Below are positions 1 to 7,150 of a stretch of 18,871 bases of DNA, one piece after another (positions within the stretch are counted from its first letter, which is position 1; each line of letters starts with the position of its first letter). Source of the DNA: an uncultured Candidatus Altimarinota bacterium. Its GTDB lineage: Bacteria > Patescibacteriota > Gracilibacteria > CAIRYL01. A model generated the notes under the pieces. That model was not told where the DNA came from and made no database searches. It saw nothing but the letters and a program-made list of their open reading frames with translations. Position numbers and translations under genes: made by a program. The stretch lies in NCBI GenBank assembly GCA_947311645.1, contig CAMZKZ010000052.1, forward strand, positions 1 to 18,871. The letters are read 5' to 3'.

Positions 1-344
1 CTACAACTCTTTCGGGAGGGGAGGCACAGCGAATTAAACTTGCAACAGAGCTTTCAAAGCGTTCGACAGGAAAAACATTTTATATTTTAGATGAACCAAC
101 GACAGGGTTGCATTTTGAAGATATTCAAAAATTATTAGAAGTATTAGAACGATTGGTTGTTTCTGGAAATACTATTCTTGTTATTGAACATAGTTTAGAT
201 GTTCTAAAATGTTGTGATTATCTTATAGATATTGGTCCAGAAGGTGGTTCTGGAGGTGGAGAAGTTGTTGCAGAAGGAACACCAGAAAAAGTATCACAAT
301 CAAAAAAATCGCGAACTGCTCCTTTTTTAAAAGAATTATTGTAA
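1..344 (+). CDS. uvrA: UvrA, excinuclease ABC subunit A (C-terminal end, 5' truncated)
   Basis: This is the last ~113 residues of the damage-recognition ATPase of nucleotide excision repair; the gene enters from outside the window, with codons in frame from base 3. The visible part carries the ABC signature LSGGEAQRIKLA, then the Walker B region ILDEPTTGLHFED, the H-loop region VIEHSLDVLK and the UvrA-typical tail with IDIGPEGGSGGG and AEGTPEKV. The wording LDEPTTGLHFED plus the glycine-rich tail separates UvrA from transporter ABC proteins. An internal ATG at 108 is only a methionine-like candidate inside the domain and not the real start. recJ follows 65 bases downstream on the same strand with no terminator between them, so co-transcription is possible. 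Confidence 0.96.
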   Translation, partial: TTLSGGEAQRIKLATELSKRSTGKTFYILDEPTTGLHFEDIQKLLEVLERLVVSGNTILVIEHSLDVLKCCDYLIDIGPEGGSGGGEVVAEGTPEKVSQSKKSRTAPFLKELL

Positions 345-409
345 TATATTGTATAAAAAAAGAAGATAATAAGAAGATAAAATAGTGAGTGAATTTATAG
401 AAAAAAACA

Positions 410-2170
410 ATGGAGAATCACGGGGGAAATAAAGAAAAGAATAAAGAAAAGAATAAAAAGTCACTTACGAATAAAGTATGGAAACAGACTGCTGATAATA
501 AAGAATATGATGAAAAAAAAACATTATATCAAAATTTTTTAGCCTTCAGTGGAAAAAGTGATGAAGATTTTTCATCGGTAGTCTTTGAAGATTTTTTATC
601 TCCATTTGATTTTAAAGATATGCGTATAGCGGTAGATTTGCTTGAAGATGTTATTGCAAAAAATGAGCGAATCTTAATTTTTGGAGATTATGATTTAGAT
701 GGAATGAGTGGTACAGCAGTGCTTTTTTTAGCATTAAAAATACTTGGTGCAAATGTATCATATCGCTTGCCTTCACGAGAAGATGGCTATGGTTTGTCTG
801 AAAAATTTATAGATGAAGCATATAAAAATAATGTAAAACTTTTTATTACAACGGATTGTGGGGTTTCAAATGTTGCAGAAATTGAAAAAGCACGACAATA
901 CGGAATGAATGTTATTATTACAGATCATCATTCTGTTGGAGAGGTGCTTCCAGATGCAAATGCAATTTTACATCCATTGGTTTCTGGTGAATCGTTTTCG
1001 GATAAAAATTTAACAGGGGCAGGGGTTGCATGGTATTTTTCGCGTGCGATGCTTCAAAATCGTTTTGGGAAAGAAAAAACACGATCTATAGAGATAGAAT
1101 TATTAGAAATTGCACTTTTGGGTACAGTTGCAGATTGTGGTGCATTAACTGGAGAAAATAGAAAAATTGTATTTTTGGGGTTGGAAAAATTACGAACAAC
1201 AAAAAACAAGGGGTTATTAGAGTTGATGTCGGTTTCAAAAACAAATATCAATGAAATTACAGCAGAGACTATTGCTTTTTTTATTGCTCCGCGTCTTAAT
1301 GCTTCTGGGAGAATTGCACACCCTCGCCTTTCTCTTGAGTTATTGCTTGGAAATAAGGAAAGAGCATATGATTTAGAAGAATTAAATAAAAAGCGTCAGG
1401 ATATGGTAAATGTGTTTTTTGCAGAGGCAAATGAGCAGGTTATAGGAGACGGAGAAAATAATCAGGTGGATAATCCTGCAATTATTGTGAAAAGTACACA
1501 ATGGCCAGGTGGTATTATTGGTCTTATTTCTGGTCGTTTAGCCGAGCAATATGCACGCCCAACTATTGCATTTGAAATTACAGAAGAAAAAATTACAGGG
1601 TCATGTCGTGGTCCAGTTGGGTTTGATATCGCAAAAGTATTAAAAGATATTCAACGTGATTTTCCAGCATATTTTTATGGGTGTGGTGGGCATGCACAGG
1701 CTGCAGGGTTAAGTTTGTATCCTGAGTATTTTAATGATTTTTGTAATGAGTTTAATGCAAGGGTTGTAGATATTCGTGGGACTGTTCCACCTTTGCCAGA
1801 GCTTTCATATTTATCAGAAATAAAAGGAGTGTGTACTCTTTCGGAGATAAAAGAATTGCAACAAGCAGAGCCATTTGGAATAGGAAATCCTTCTCCATGT
1901 TTTCGTTTTTCGAAATGTGTAGTTGTGCGTTCTCGTGCGGTTGGAAAAGATAAAAATCATTTATCATTATTTTTGCGTTCACCAATATCGGGACAGGGAA
2001 ATCTATCTGCTATTTGGTTTCGTGGTGGGGAGTTTGAGATGAGTATTCCAGAAAATACGATAATAGATGTGTTAGCAATTCCCAAAATTAACACATGGAA
2101 TGGTCAAGATTCTATTTCTTTGCAGGTTGTTGATGTTATGCTGGAAAACAGTTTGAATAAAATGGGATAA
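410..2170 (+). CDS. recJ: RecJ, single-stranded-DNA-specific 5'-3' exonuclease
   Basis: This 586-aa protein belongs to the DHH phosphoesterase family. RecJ degrades single-stranded DNA 5' to 3' in recombination and mismatch/base excision repair. Metal-binding motifs are visible in order: GDYDLDG (about residues 92-98), TTDCG (147-151), TDHH (171-174), then APRLNASGR, and in the DHHA1 domain the GGHAQAAG motif (about 426-433). A C-terminal OB-like region follows (about 450-586). The length matches bacterial RecJ. The N-terminal ~35 residues are Lys/Asn/Glu-rich and low in complexity. The ATG at 410 has no Shine-Dalgarno sequence; an upstream GTG at 385 is out of frame. All catalytic motifs are present, so it is probably active. 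It lies directly after uvrA, grouping two DNA repair genes. Confidence 0.95.
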   Translation: MENHGGNKEKNKEKNKKSLTNKVWKQTADNKEYDEKKTLYQNFLAFSGKSDEDFSSVVFEDFLSPFDFKDMRIAVDLLEDVIAKNERILIFGDYDLDGMSGTAVLFLALKILGANVSYRLPSREDGYGLSEKFIDEAYKNNVKLFITTDCGVSNVAEIEKARQYGMNVIITDHHSVGEVLPDANAILHPLVSGESFSDKNLTGAGVAWYFSRAMLQNRFGKEKTRSIEIELLEIALLGTVADCGALTGENRKIVFLGLEKLRTTKNKGLLELMSVSKTNINEITAETIAFFIAPRLNASGRIAHPRLSLELLLGNKERAYDLEELNKKRQDMVNVFFAEANEQVIGDGENNQVDNPAIIVKSTQWPGGIIGLISGRLAEQYARPTIAFEITEEKITGSCRGPVGFDIAKVLKDIQRDFPAYFYGCGGHAQAAGLSLYPEYFNDFCNEFNARVVDIRGTVPPLPELSYLSEIKGVCTLSEIKELQQAEPFGIGNPSPCFRFSKCVVVRSRAVGKDKNHLSLFLRSPISGQGNLSAIWFRGGEFEMSIPENTIIDVLAIPKINTWNGQDSISLQVVDVMLENSLNKMG

Positions 2171-2181
2171 AGTACTATACT
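2153..2181 (+). promoter_or_regulatory. Sigma70-type promoter for the trpG unit
   Basis: A TTGAAT -35 (2153-2158) and a TATACT -10 (2176-2181) are separated by exactly 17 bases. The -35 lies inside the 3' end of recJ. Transcription would start near 2188, giving a leader of only about 13-19 bases before the amidotransferase start. This is inferred from sequence only. Confidence 0.65.
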
Positions 2182-2194
2182 TTTAGCGTACTTT
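2169..2194. promoter_or_regulatory. Inverted repeat bracketing the -10 box (candidate operator)
   Basis: AAAGTAC (2169-2175) and GTACTTT (2188-2194) form a perfect 7-base inverted repeat with a 12-base spacer. The arms flank the TATACT -10 and cover the predicted transcription start, a typical place for a repressor site. It could also fold as a weak hairpin at the end of recJ, but no T-run follows. Confidence 0.35.
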
Positions 2195-2206
2195 GTTTAT
2201 GTGTAT

Positions 2207-2836
2207 ATGGGGAATAAATTGAATGGCATCGCATTAAAAACAATTGTTATTGATAATTATGACTCATTTGTCTTTAATATTGTTCAATATATTGGTGAAT
2301 TAGGAGGGAATCCTCTTGTTTTTAGAAATAATGAAATTACTGTAGATGAACTTATTGCATTAAATCCTACACATATTGTTATTTCTCCAGGGCCTGGAGA
2401 TCCGACAGATAAAAATTATTTTGGAGTATCTGCAGAGGTTATACAAACACTTGGACAAAAAATTCCAGTTTTGGGGGTGTGTCTTGGTCATCAGGGGATT
2501 ACTTCTGTTTTTGGTGGAAAAGTAGTAAAAGCACCAGTTATTATGCATGGAAAAACTTCTTCTATTTCTCATGATGGAAGTGTGTTGTTTTCAGGTATAC
2601 CATCTCCATTCGTTGGAATGCGTTATCATTCATTGGTTGCAGAAAAAAAAACATTTCCAGAGTGTTTGCGAATAACGGCATCTGTGGTGGATTCAGAAAG
2701 TTTAGAAAATGACGGAATGATAATGGCTCTTGAGCATAAAGAATTTCCAATTTATGGTGTGCAATTTCATCCAGAGTCTATTGGGTCGCCAGAGGGAAAG
2801 AAAATGATAAAAAACTTTTTATCTATTACTGTATGA
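2207..2836 (+). CDS. Class I glutamine amidotransferase, TrpG/PabA-like
   Basis: This ~209-aa protein resembles the glutaminase subunit of anthranilate or aminodeoxychorismate synthase, which releases ammonia from glutamine for a partner synthase. Visible motifs are IDNYDSFVFN near the N terminus, SPGPGDP (oxyanion region), GVCLGHQ with the nucleophilic Cys (about residue 92), MRYHSL, and GVQFHPES with the catalytic His and Glu. The full triad is present and the length is normal. The start is uncertain: GTG 2201 and ATG 2207 are in frame, neither has a Shine-Dalgarno sequence, and the extra N-terminal ~12 residues exceed the usual family start. No TrpE/PabB partner lies nearby, so the acceptor is unknown and no symbol is given. 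Its stop overlaps the next start (ATGA), implying translational coupling. Confidence 0.88.
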   Translation: MGNKLNGIALKTIVIDNYDSFVFNIVQYIGELGGNPLVFRNNEITVDELIALNPTHIVISPGPGDPTDKNYFGVSAEVIQTLGQKIPVLGVCLGHQGITSVFGGKVVKAPVIMHGKTSSISHDGSVLFSGIPSPFVGMRYHSLVAEKKTFPECLRITASVVDSESLENDGMIMALEHKEFPIYGVQFHPESIGSPEGKKMIKNFLSITV

Positions 2837-2994
2837 GAAAAATTACAAGGTTTGAGGTGTGGGGTGTGTTCTTTATTCTTTTAGGAATTGGAATGGGGGT
2901 AGATGAATATTTTGATCTATCTCTTGGGAAATTGTTTCCTGCGTTTTGTTTCATATTGATTGGTTTATCCTTTTTTTTACCAAAAGATAAGTGA
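2833..2994 (+). CDS. Small two-helix membrane protein (LiaI/LiaF transmembrane-region-like)
   Basis: This 53-aa ORF begins at the ATG that overlaps the preceding stop (ATGA) and ends in a TGA that overlaps the next GTG start (GTGA). It has a short basic N terminus, a hydrophobic segment (about residues 9-23), a short turn with charged residues (GVDEYFDLSLGK), a second hydrophobic segment (about 33-50) and the tail LPKDK. The pattern of glycines (GVFFILLGIGMG, then FPAFCFILIGLSFF) resembles the LiaI/LiaF-type TM region found in many small bacterial membrane proteins. That similarity is by eye and modest. The exact 4-base overlaps on both sides are the best evidence that it is a real gene. Its function is unknown. 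Confidence 0.7.
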   Translation: MRKITRFEVWGVFFILLGIGMGVDEYFDLSLGKLFPAFCFILIGLSFFLPKDK

Positions 2995-3467
2995 AAACAA
3001 CAGATATGTTTTTATCGGAAGAGTCACGAAAAATTGGAGTAGAAAATACTCCAATAGTTTTGTCTGTTCCAAAAATGCCTCAAGGGCAGGTGTTTTCACC
3101 GCATGTTGTGTCGTTAAGGGGAAGTAAAGGGGCAAGAAAATTAAGATCTCATGTAAAAGATACTTTTATTTCAAAAGGTATTTCTTCCTCAGGTGTACAG
3201 GGTGCTTCTCTTGAAAAAGATGAAAATTCGCTCTTTGTATCAAAAGAGGAAGATACGGTATTGTCTTCTATTGAAGAGATGTTTCGTGGAGAAAATGCAC
3301 GAGTTAAATTTTCAGAGAGAGGTGATGTATTGGGTATTCAGGCTAATGCTATTGATACATCTGAAGGGAATGGATTGTATAATATTCCATCGCAACAAGA
3401 GCAGTTTCAAAAAATGAGGAGTGGGAAGTCTGGTGGTATTTCTTCGTGGTTTTCTGGTTTGTATTAA
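2991..3467 (+). CDS. Hypothetical protein, 158 aa, soluble and low complexity
   Basis: I do not recognise this protein. The GTG at 2991 overlaps the previous stop by 4 bases (GTGA), which favours it over the in-frame ATG at 3006. The product has no signal peptide or membrane segment. It is rich in Ser, Gly, Lys and Glu, with a probably disordered first half (basic stretch RGSKGARKLRSHVK at about 43-56), a short helix-like acidic part (KEEDTVLSSIEEMF) and a Gly/Ser C terminus ending in SSWFSGLY. It is the third member of a tightly coupled unit with the amidotransferase and the small membrane protein, so the three are likely made together. Its stop codon overlaps the stop of the convergent carrier gene. 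Confidence 0.65.
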   Translation: MKTTDMFLSEESRKIGVENTPIVLSVPKMPQGQVFSPHVVSLRGSKGARKLRSHVKDTFISKGISSSGVQGASLEKDENSLFVSKEEDTVLSSIEEMFRGENARVKFSERGDVLGIQANAIDTSEGNGLYNIPSQQEQFQKMRSGKSGGISSWFSGLY

Positions 3468-5896
3468 TTTTTTTTCTCGAGGATAAGAGAAATAGTGTGT
3501 ACCATTTTTTCTTCATTTATCAGTGTGTAAAGACTTGAAAGTGTTTCAAGTTTTTTTGTGTTGAGTGTTGTAAGTTCATTTTGTGAGTCTTTTAGAATAC
3601 TGCTAATTTTTTCGGTAACTTTTTTACGTATAAAAGTTTCGATGAATGATTGTGTTTCTTTTTCTAGTCCTGGTGAAGATATGAGTTTCTTTGTACTGCT
3701 TGATATTTCTGTATCATGGTGAAATATCATGTTTAAAACAGGTTGTATATGTGTTCGAGATCCAAGTTTTACTAATGCAATAGCACAATGTTTTTGAATA
3801 TGAATGTTTGTATCTGTCTTGTATATAGTATGGAGTTGTTGTGTGAAATTATGAAGTTTTAAAGATCCAATGGTGTATATTCCGCTCATTTTCATATTTA
3901 TATCTGAATTATTGAGCATTTCATTTATATGGCTTTTTGCTTCTTTTTTATATCTTTTAAATTTCCAGAGGGTTATAATACTTGCTGATTTTAAATAGGG
4001 GTCGTTGCTGGTGAGAAAAGGTTTAATGTAGTATGCGGTAGAGATATCGTTGAAATATGAGCACCCTAAAATTGCACAAAATATTTGGTCTCGTTCTTCT
4101 TTTGAGTATGATGATTTTTCTGTTTTTGTTGTAAGGATTTGTATTAAAAAGAGTGCAATTTCTACATGTTGCATTTCTTTAAAAACTTTAATTACAGAAA
4201 GTCGTAATTTTTTAGAATCAGCGTATAGAAAAGTATTTTGTAGTGATTTTATAATTTTATGTCGAGAAAATGCTTGTGTAATAAGTCGTTTTTGAATTCC
4301 TTTGTATTTTTCAAATGCTTTTACTCCGGCAAGTTGAATTTCTTTGTTTTTGTGTTGTAGTGCCCATAGGAGGTCTGGAATCGCTTCTTCATGTTGAAGT
4401 TTTCCAAGGGTTTCTAGTATTTTTTTTTGTATGAGTGGTGCGGTATTTTTTGCAGTGAGTAATTTTGAAAGTATATGAAGGGTATTTTTGTGTCCATTTT
4501 GTGACAGAATTTCTATGGAATCAAAAACTTCTTCTATGGATTCTTTATTTTTTATGTTTTGCAGTGCGAGATGTGTGTATTCTTCTTTTGTGTTTTTATA
4601 AAAATAAAAATTAAGAAGAAGAATAAAAAGAAGAAGGCTTAAATACGCAATGTAAAGTTCTGTAAATCCTAATTCTTTGTTGTAAAAAACAACAGATATT
4701 ATTATTGAAATAATGGATGTAATGAGCATTCCGATAGGGCGTGTAAGTCCATCTAATAATTCTTTCATTTTTTCTCTTGTATCCTTTGGAAATGCATAAA
4801 ATGAGGAATGGTATGAATTTCGAGAAATTCCACCACTTACTTCATAGACCCCTTTCCCAAATAATCCTATGAAAAAAGATCCAGAGATAAGGGTTGCAAT
4901 ACTTATAAGTATTTGAGCAAATGGTTGAATGAAAAAAGAGTTTACAATTCCAAGCCAGTGTTGAATTTTTGATGCAATAGTAATTTGCAATGTAAAGAGT
5001 ATTCCGTATGTCCATAAATGAAATGTTCCAATTCCATGGGCAAGTTCTACTATAACTTGTGCGTTTGTATTATGCTGTTCTTGAAATAGTGCACTCGTAG
5101 CCATTGCATAAATTATTTCAATTAAAATGTATCCTGCTGATTGCAATATTGCAAAAAACAAAAGGTATTTAAAAAGAGAATTATTTTTGAGAAGTGTGTA
5201 GATATTTTTTATACATATAGATTTTGTATTATCACATAAAGAAACGATTTTCTTGTGATGAATTGCTTCATTTGTATCGTGTTCTGTAAATTTTTTTAAA
5301 ATTAATAATAATCCAAAAAGGATAAATAGGGTAGCCCATGCAATAAGGAGAGATTTTGGGTGAAAAAATAATGGAAGTGTGAATGCAATTATTCCGGATA
5401 ATATACCACCAAGCGGTTCTCCAGATTCTATAATAGGAAAAGATTCTTCACTTTCTAGGGGCGAAAATGACTCTTCTATATATATTGAAAAAAGGAGGTT
5501 AAGTTGGGTAACTCCAATAGAGAATACAATACTAGTAACTTGGGTAAGGAGGAAAAGGTGGTTTTCGTTTGTTTGTATGAAAAAAAAGCTGATAAAAATG
5601 AGTGCAGAAATTCCGAGTGAGGCGTATTGTAAAATTGATCGAATTGGAAATTTTTCTATGAGGGTGTTATTTAAGAGTGTTCCAATGATTGCACCTGTAG
5701 AAATAAGGGCGAAAAGAAGAGGGAGTTGTGTTGCACCATAGTATGCAAGAAAGTATGAAAGAAGAAGGGTGAATCCTAGTACTGTTCCTGCATGAAGTAA
5801 AAATCGCATAGCAAGAAGCCATCGCGATAATGTGATTGCTTTTTGTGTTAGGGATGTGTTTATTCCTATTATGTTAAAAATATTGCTTGTATTCAT
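3464..5896 (-). CDS. ATP/ADP-translocase-like (NTT/MFS) carrier fused to HEAT repeats
   Basis: This 810-aa protein has two parts. Residues ~20-445 form a polytopic membrane domain of about 12 hydrophobic segments in two sets of six, with a polar middle loop (about 205-230). Features that recall nucleotide-translocase-like carriers are the acidic stretch with SFPIIESGEPLGG and the cytoplasmic FPKDTREKMKELLDGLTRP loop before the last helices. Residues ~455-810 are soluble, with repeated paired helices of the HEAT type (for example EEAIPDLLWALQHKNKEIQL and HIQKHCAIALVKLGSRTHIQ). Carrier-HEAT fusions are known in this superfamily. True NTT proteins exchange ATP/ADP or take up nucleotides, but the fused relatives have unproven substrates, so transport of nucleotides is an inference. 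The ATG at 5896 has no Shine-Dalgarno sequence. It follows the LOG gene by 56 bases on the same strand, so an operon is likely. Confidence 0.78.
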   Translation of the reverse strand: MNTSNIFNIIGINTSLTQKAITLSRWLLAMRFLLHAGTVLGFTLLLSYFLAYYGATQLPLLFALISTGAIIGTLLNNTLIEKFPIRSILQYASLGISALIFISFFFIQTNENHLFLLTQVTSIVFSIGVTQLNLLFSIYIEESFSPLESEESFPIIESGEPLGGILSGIIAFTLPLFFHPKSLLIAWATLFILFGLLLILKKFTEHDTNEAIHHKKIVSLCDNTKSICIKNIYTLLKNNSLFKYLLFFAILQSAGYILIEIIYAMATSALFQEQHNTNAQVIVELAHGIGTFHLWTYGILFTLQITIASKIQHWLGIVNSFFIQPFAQILISIATLISGSFFIGLFGKGVYEVSGGISRNSYHSSFYAFPKDTREKMKELLDGLTRPIGMLITSIISIIISVVFYNKELGFTELYIAYLSLLLFILLLNFYFYKNTKEEYTHLALQNIKNKESIEEVFDSIEILSQNGHKNTLHILSKLLTAKNTAPLIQKKILETLGKLQHEEAIPDLLWALQHKNKEIQLAGVKAFEKYKGIQKRLITQAFSRHKIIKSLQNTFLYADSKKLRLSVIKVFKEMQHVEIALFLIQILTTKTEKSSYSKEERDQIFCAILGCSYFNDISTAYYIKPFLTSNDPYLKSASIITLWKFKRYKKEAKSHINEMLNNSDINMKMSGIYTIGSLKLHNFTQQLHTIYKTDTNIHIQKHCAIALVKLGSRTHIQPVLNMIFHHDTEISSSTKKLISSPGLEKETQSFIETFIRKKVTEKISSILKDSQNELTTLNTKKLETLSSLYTLINEEKMVHTISLILEKKN

Positions 5897-5952
5897 TGTT
5901 TTTTGTATTTGTATGTTGTTTGCTTCTTGTTTGTCTTATGTAACTTTTTTGT

Positions 5953-6591
5953 TTATACGAGAAATGTGTATTTATCTACTATTCGTTCGTCTTCTGTTGT
6001 AACTCGTGGTCCAGTTTTTAATGCATGGATAATTGTTTCTATAAGTACTTTTGGGTCGTCGTTAAAAAATACTCTTCCTCCTGTTTCTCTATTGCATTGT
6101 TTTATAATATCTTCTATGTGTTGAGATATTCCCATAGTTGAAGTAAGTACTCCTATATATCGTCCTTCATCAAATGCTACAGAGAATTCATTTAATGTAC
6201 CCATTCCACCACCTAATATTATGATTGCATCTGAGCATCGTATGTTTAATACATCTCGATACATTAGTCCTTGTCCACTGTAAAGAATCATGTCGTATGG
6301 GTCTACAGGTGATGAGAATTTATCAATATGTTCTTTTCGAGAAAACGCAGGAGATACTCCCATTACAAATCCTCCTGCCTTTTTTGCTGCAATGGCGGCA
6401 TCATTTGGGAGGCCTGGGCATGCACCATTTAAGAGAATGTGTCCTGATGTTGCAATTTCTTCTCCAATTGTCATGGCGAGTTTTGTGTTTTCTTTTTCTG
6501 TTATAGATGGTCCTTGTGCGGATCCCATTACTCCAATTCTAAATTTTTGTGAAAATGGTGTTTTAAGAAAAGCTTCTGATAGTTTTTTCAT
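5953..6591 (-). CDS. LOG-family (lysine-decarboxylase-like, SLOG fold) protein
   Basis: This 212-aa protein has a Rossmann-type SLOG fold. The N-terminal strand carries RIGVMGSAQGP, followed by GHILLNGACPGLPNDAA and the hallmark GGGMGTLNE (residues ~127-135), the counterpart of the PGGxGTxxE motif that binds nucleotide phosphate or ribose in LOG proteins. Classical LOG enzymes are cytokinin riboside 5'-monophosphate phosphoribohydrolases, and bacterial relatives may cleave other nucleotides or simply bind them. The variant GGGMGTLNE and the length fit the small-protein branch near TIGR00725 rather than plant-type LOG, so activity here is not certain. It is the first gene of a minus-strand pair with the carrier-HEAT gene and diverges from the V-ATPase operon across 232 bases. 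The start ATG lacks a Shine-Dalgarno sequence. Confidence 0.85.
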   Translation of the reverse strand: MKKLSEAFLKTPFSQKFRIGVMGSAQGPSITEKENTKLAMTIGEEIATSGHILLNGACPGLPNDAAIAAKKAGGFVMGVSPAFSRKEHIDKFSSPVDPYDMILYSGQGLMYRDVLNIRCSDAIIILGGGMGTLNEFSVAFDEGRYIGVLTSTMGISQHIEDIIKQCNRETGGRVFFNDDPKVLIETIIHALKTGPRVTTEDERIVDKYTFLV

Positions 6592-6611
6592 GTAAGAATA
6601 TTAAATTATAA

Positions 6612-6639
6612 ATTATATATGCGATTGAGTGCATTGTAA
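6612..6639 (-). promoter_or_regulatory. Candidate promoter for the LOG-carrier pair
   Basis: Read on the minus strand there is a perfect TATAAT -10 (6612-6617) and a poor TTACAA -35 (6634-6639) with 16-base spacing. A second TATAAT (6605-6610) lies just downstream. The predicted leader is under 15 bases. The -10 is convincing and the -35 is not. Confidence 0.4.
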
Positions 6640-6755
6640 GGAAGAGTTGTGTTAATCAGTCTTCATTAAATTGTATCATAGTTTTTCATGCTTTTAAAGA
6701 AGAAAGTATGAAAAATATTTATATTATATATTTTTTAATATTATGAAAATATGTA

Positions 6756-6784
6756 TTGACGGTTGGTGTATACTTCTATAGAAT
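6756..6784 (+). promoter_or_regulatory. Promoter of the V-ATPase operon
   Basis: Two readings overlap. TTGACG (6756-6761) and TAGAAT (6779-6784) are spaced by 17 bases. A TATACT box (6769-6774), preceded by TG in an extended -10 context, could work with a poor -35. Either gives a start at about 6781-6791 and a leader of 33-43 bases before the first subunit gene. The rest of the 232-base divergent gap (6592-6823) is AT-rich with no other clear feature. Confidence 0.55.
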
Positions 6785-6823
6785 TTCGTGCGATAAAAAG
6801 ATGAGTATTCTAATGTATAAATT

Positions 6824-7126
6824 ATGAGTGATATGCAGGCACAGATTAATGAAGCAGAGCTTTCTGCAAAGAAAGAATTAGATATGAAAATAGAGCAGTT
6901 GCTACAGAAAGAGGTGGAGGCTCAAAAAAAAGCAAAAAATATAAAAGATGATGCGATATCGTCTGCAGATCGTTTATTTATTGAGAGAAAAAATACTTTA
7001 GAAGAGCGATTAGAAAAGGAAAAGAAAGAAGCTATTGAAAAAATCGATAAAGAGTTGTTGGATTCTTCGGGAAAAGAAGATTTGATTAAAAAAGGAGTAT
7101 TATTTCTTCTTTCAAAAATAGCTTAA
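6824..7126 (+). CDS. V-type ATPase peripheral-stalk subunit G/H-like coiled coil
   Basis: This 100-aa protein is almost wholly predicted coiled coil: heptad-like Ala, Leu and Ile between Glu, Lys and Gln from residue ~8 to ~80, with no membrane segment. It resembles the small peripheral-stalk subunit (called G or H in prokaryotic V/A-type ATPases) that pairs with subunit E to hold the catalytic head against rotation. Identification rests on the coiled-coil character and the position as first gene, directly ahead of subunit I, as in Thermus-type gene order. The primary sequence itself is not diagnostic. It starts at ATG 6824, with a second ATG four codons later and no Shine-Dalgarno sequence. 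Twenty-four bases separate it from the next gene. Confidence 0.75.
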   Translation: MSDMQAQINEAELSAKKELDMKIEQLLQKEVEAQKKAKNIKDDAISSADRLFIERKNTLEERLEKEKKEAIEKIDKELLDSSGKEDLIKKGVLFLLSKIA

Positions 7127-7150
7127 TTTATACTTATCTAATTACTTACA

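Noticed and set aside
345..409. Direct repeat AGAAGATAA in the uvrA-recJ gap
   Set aside because: Only two short purine-rich copies; most likely chance in AT-rich sequence.
2833..2836. Use of UGA as a sense codon (Gly), as in Gracilibacteria/Absconditabacteria
   Set aside because: UGA closes two genes exactly at the expected family ends and 4-base overlaps, and the other proteins need no recoding.
4050..4295. Antisense open frames within the carrier gene (also 5379-5741)
   Set aside because: They lie wholly inside a well-supported gene on the other strand and have no family features.
6225..6595. Plus-strand open frames over the LOG gene
   Set aside because: They mirror a clear minus-strand family member with the GGGMGTLNE motif.
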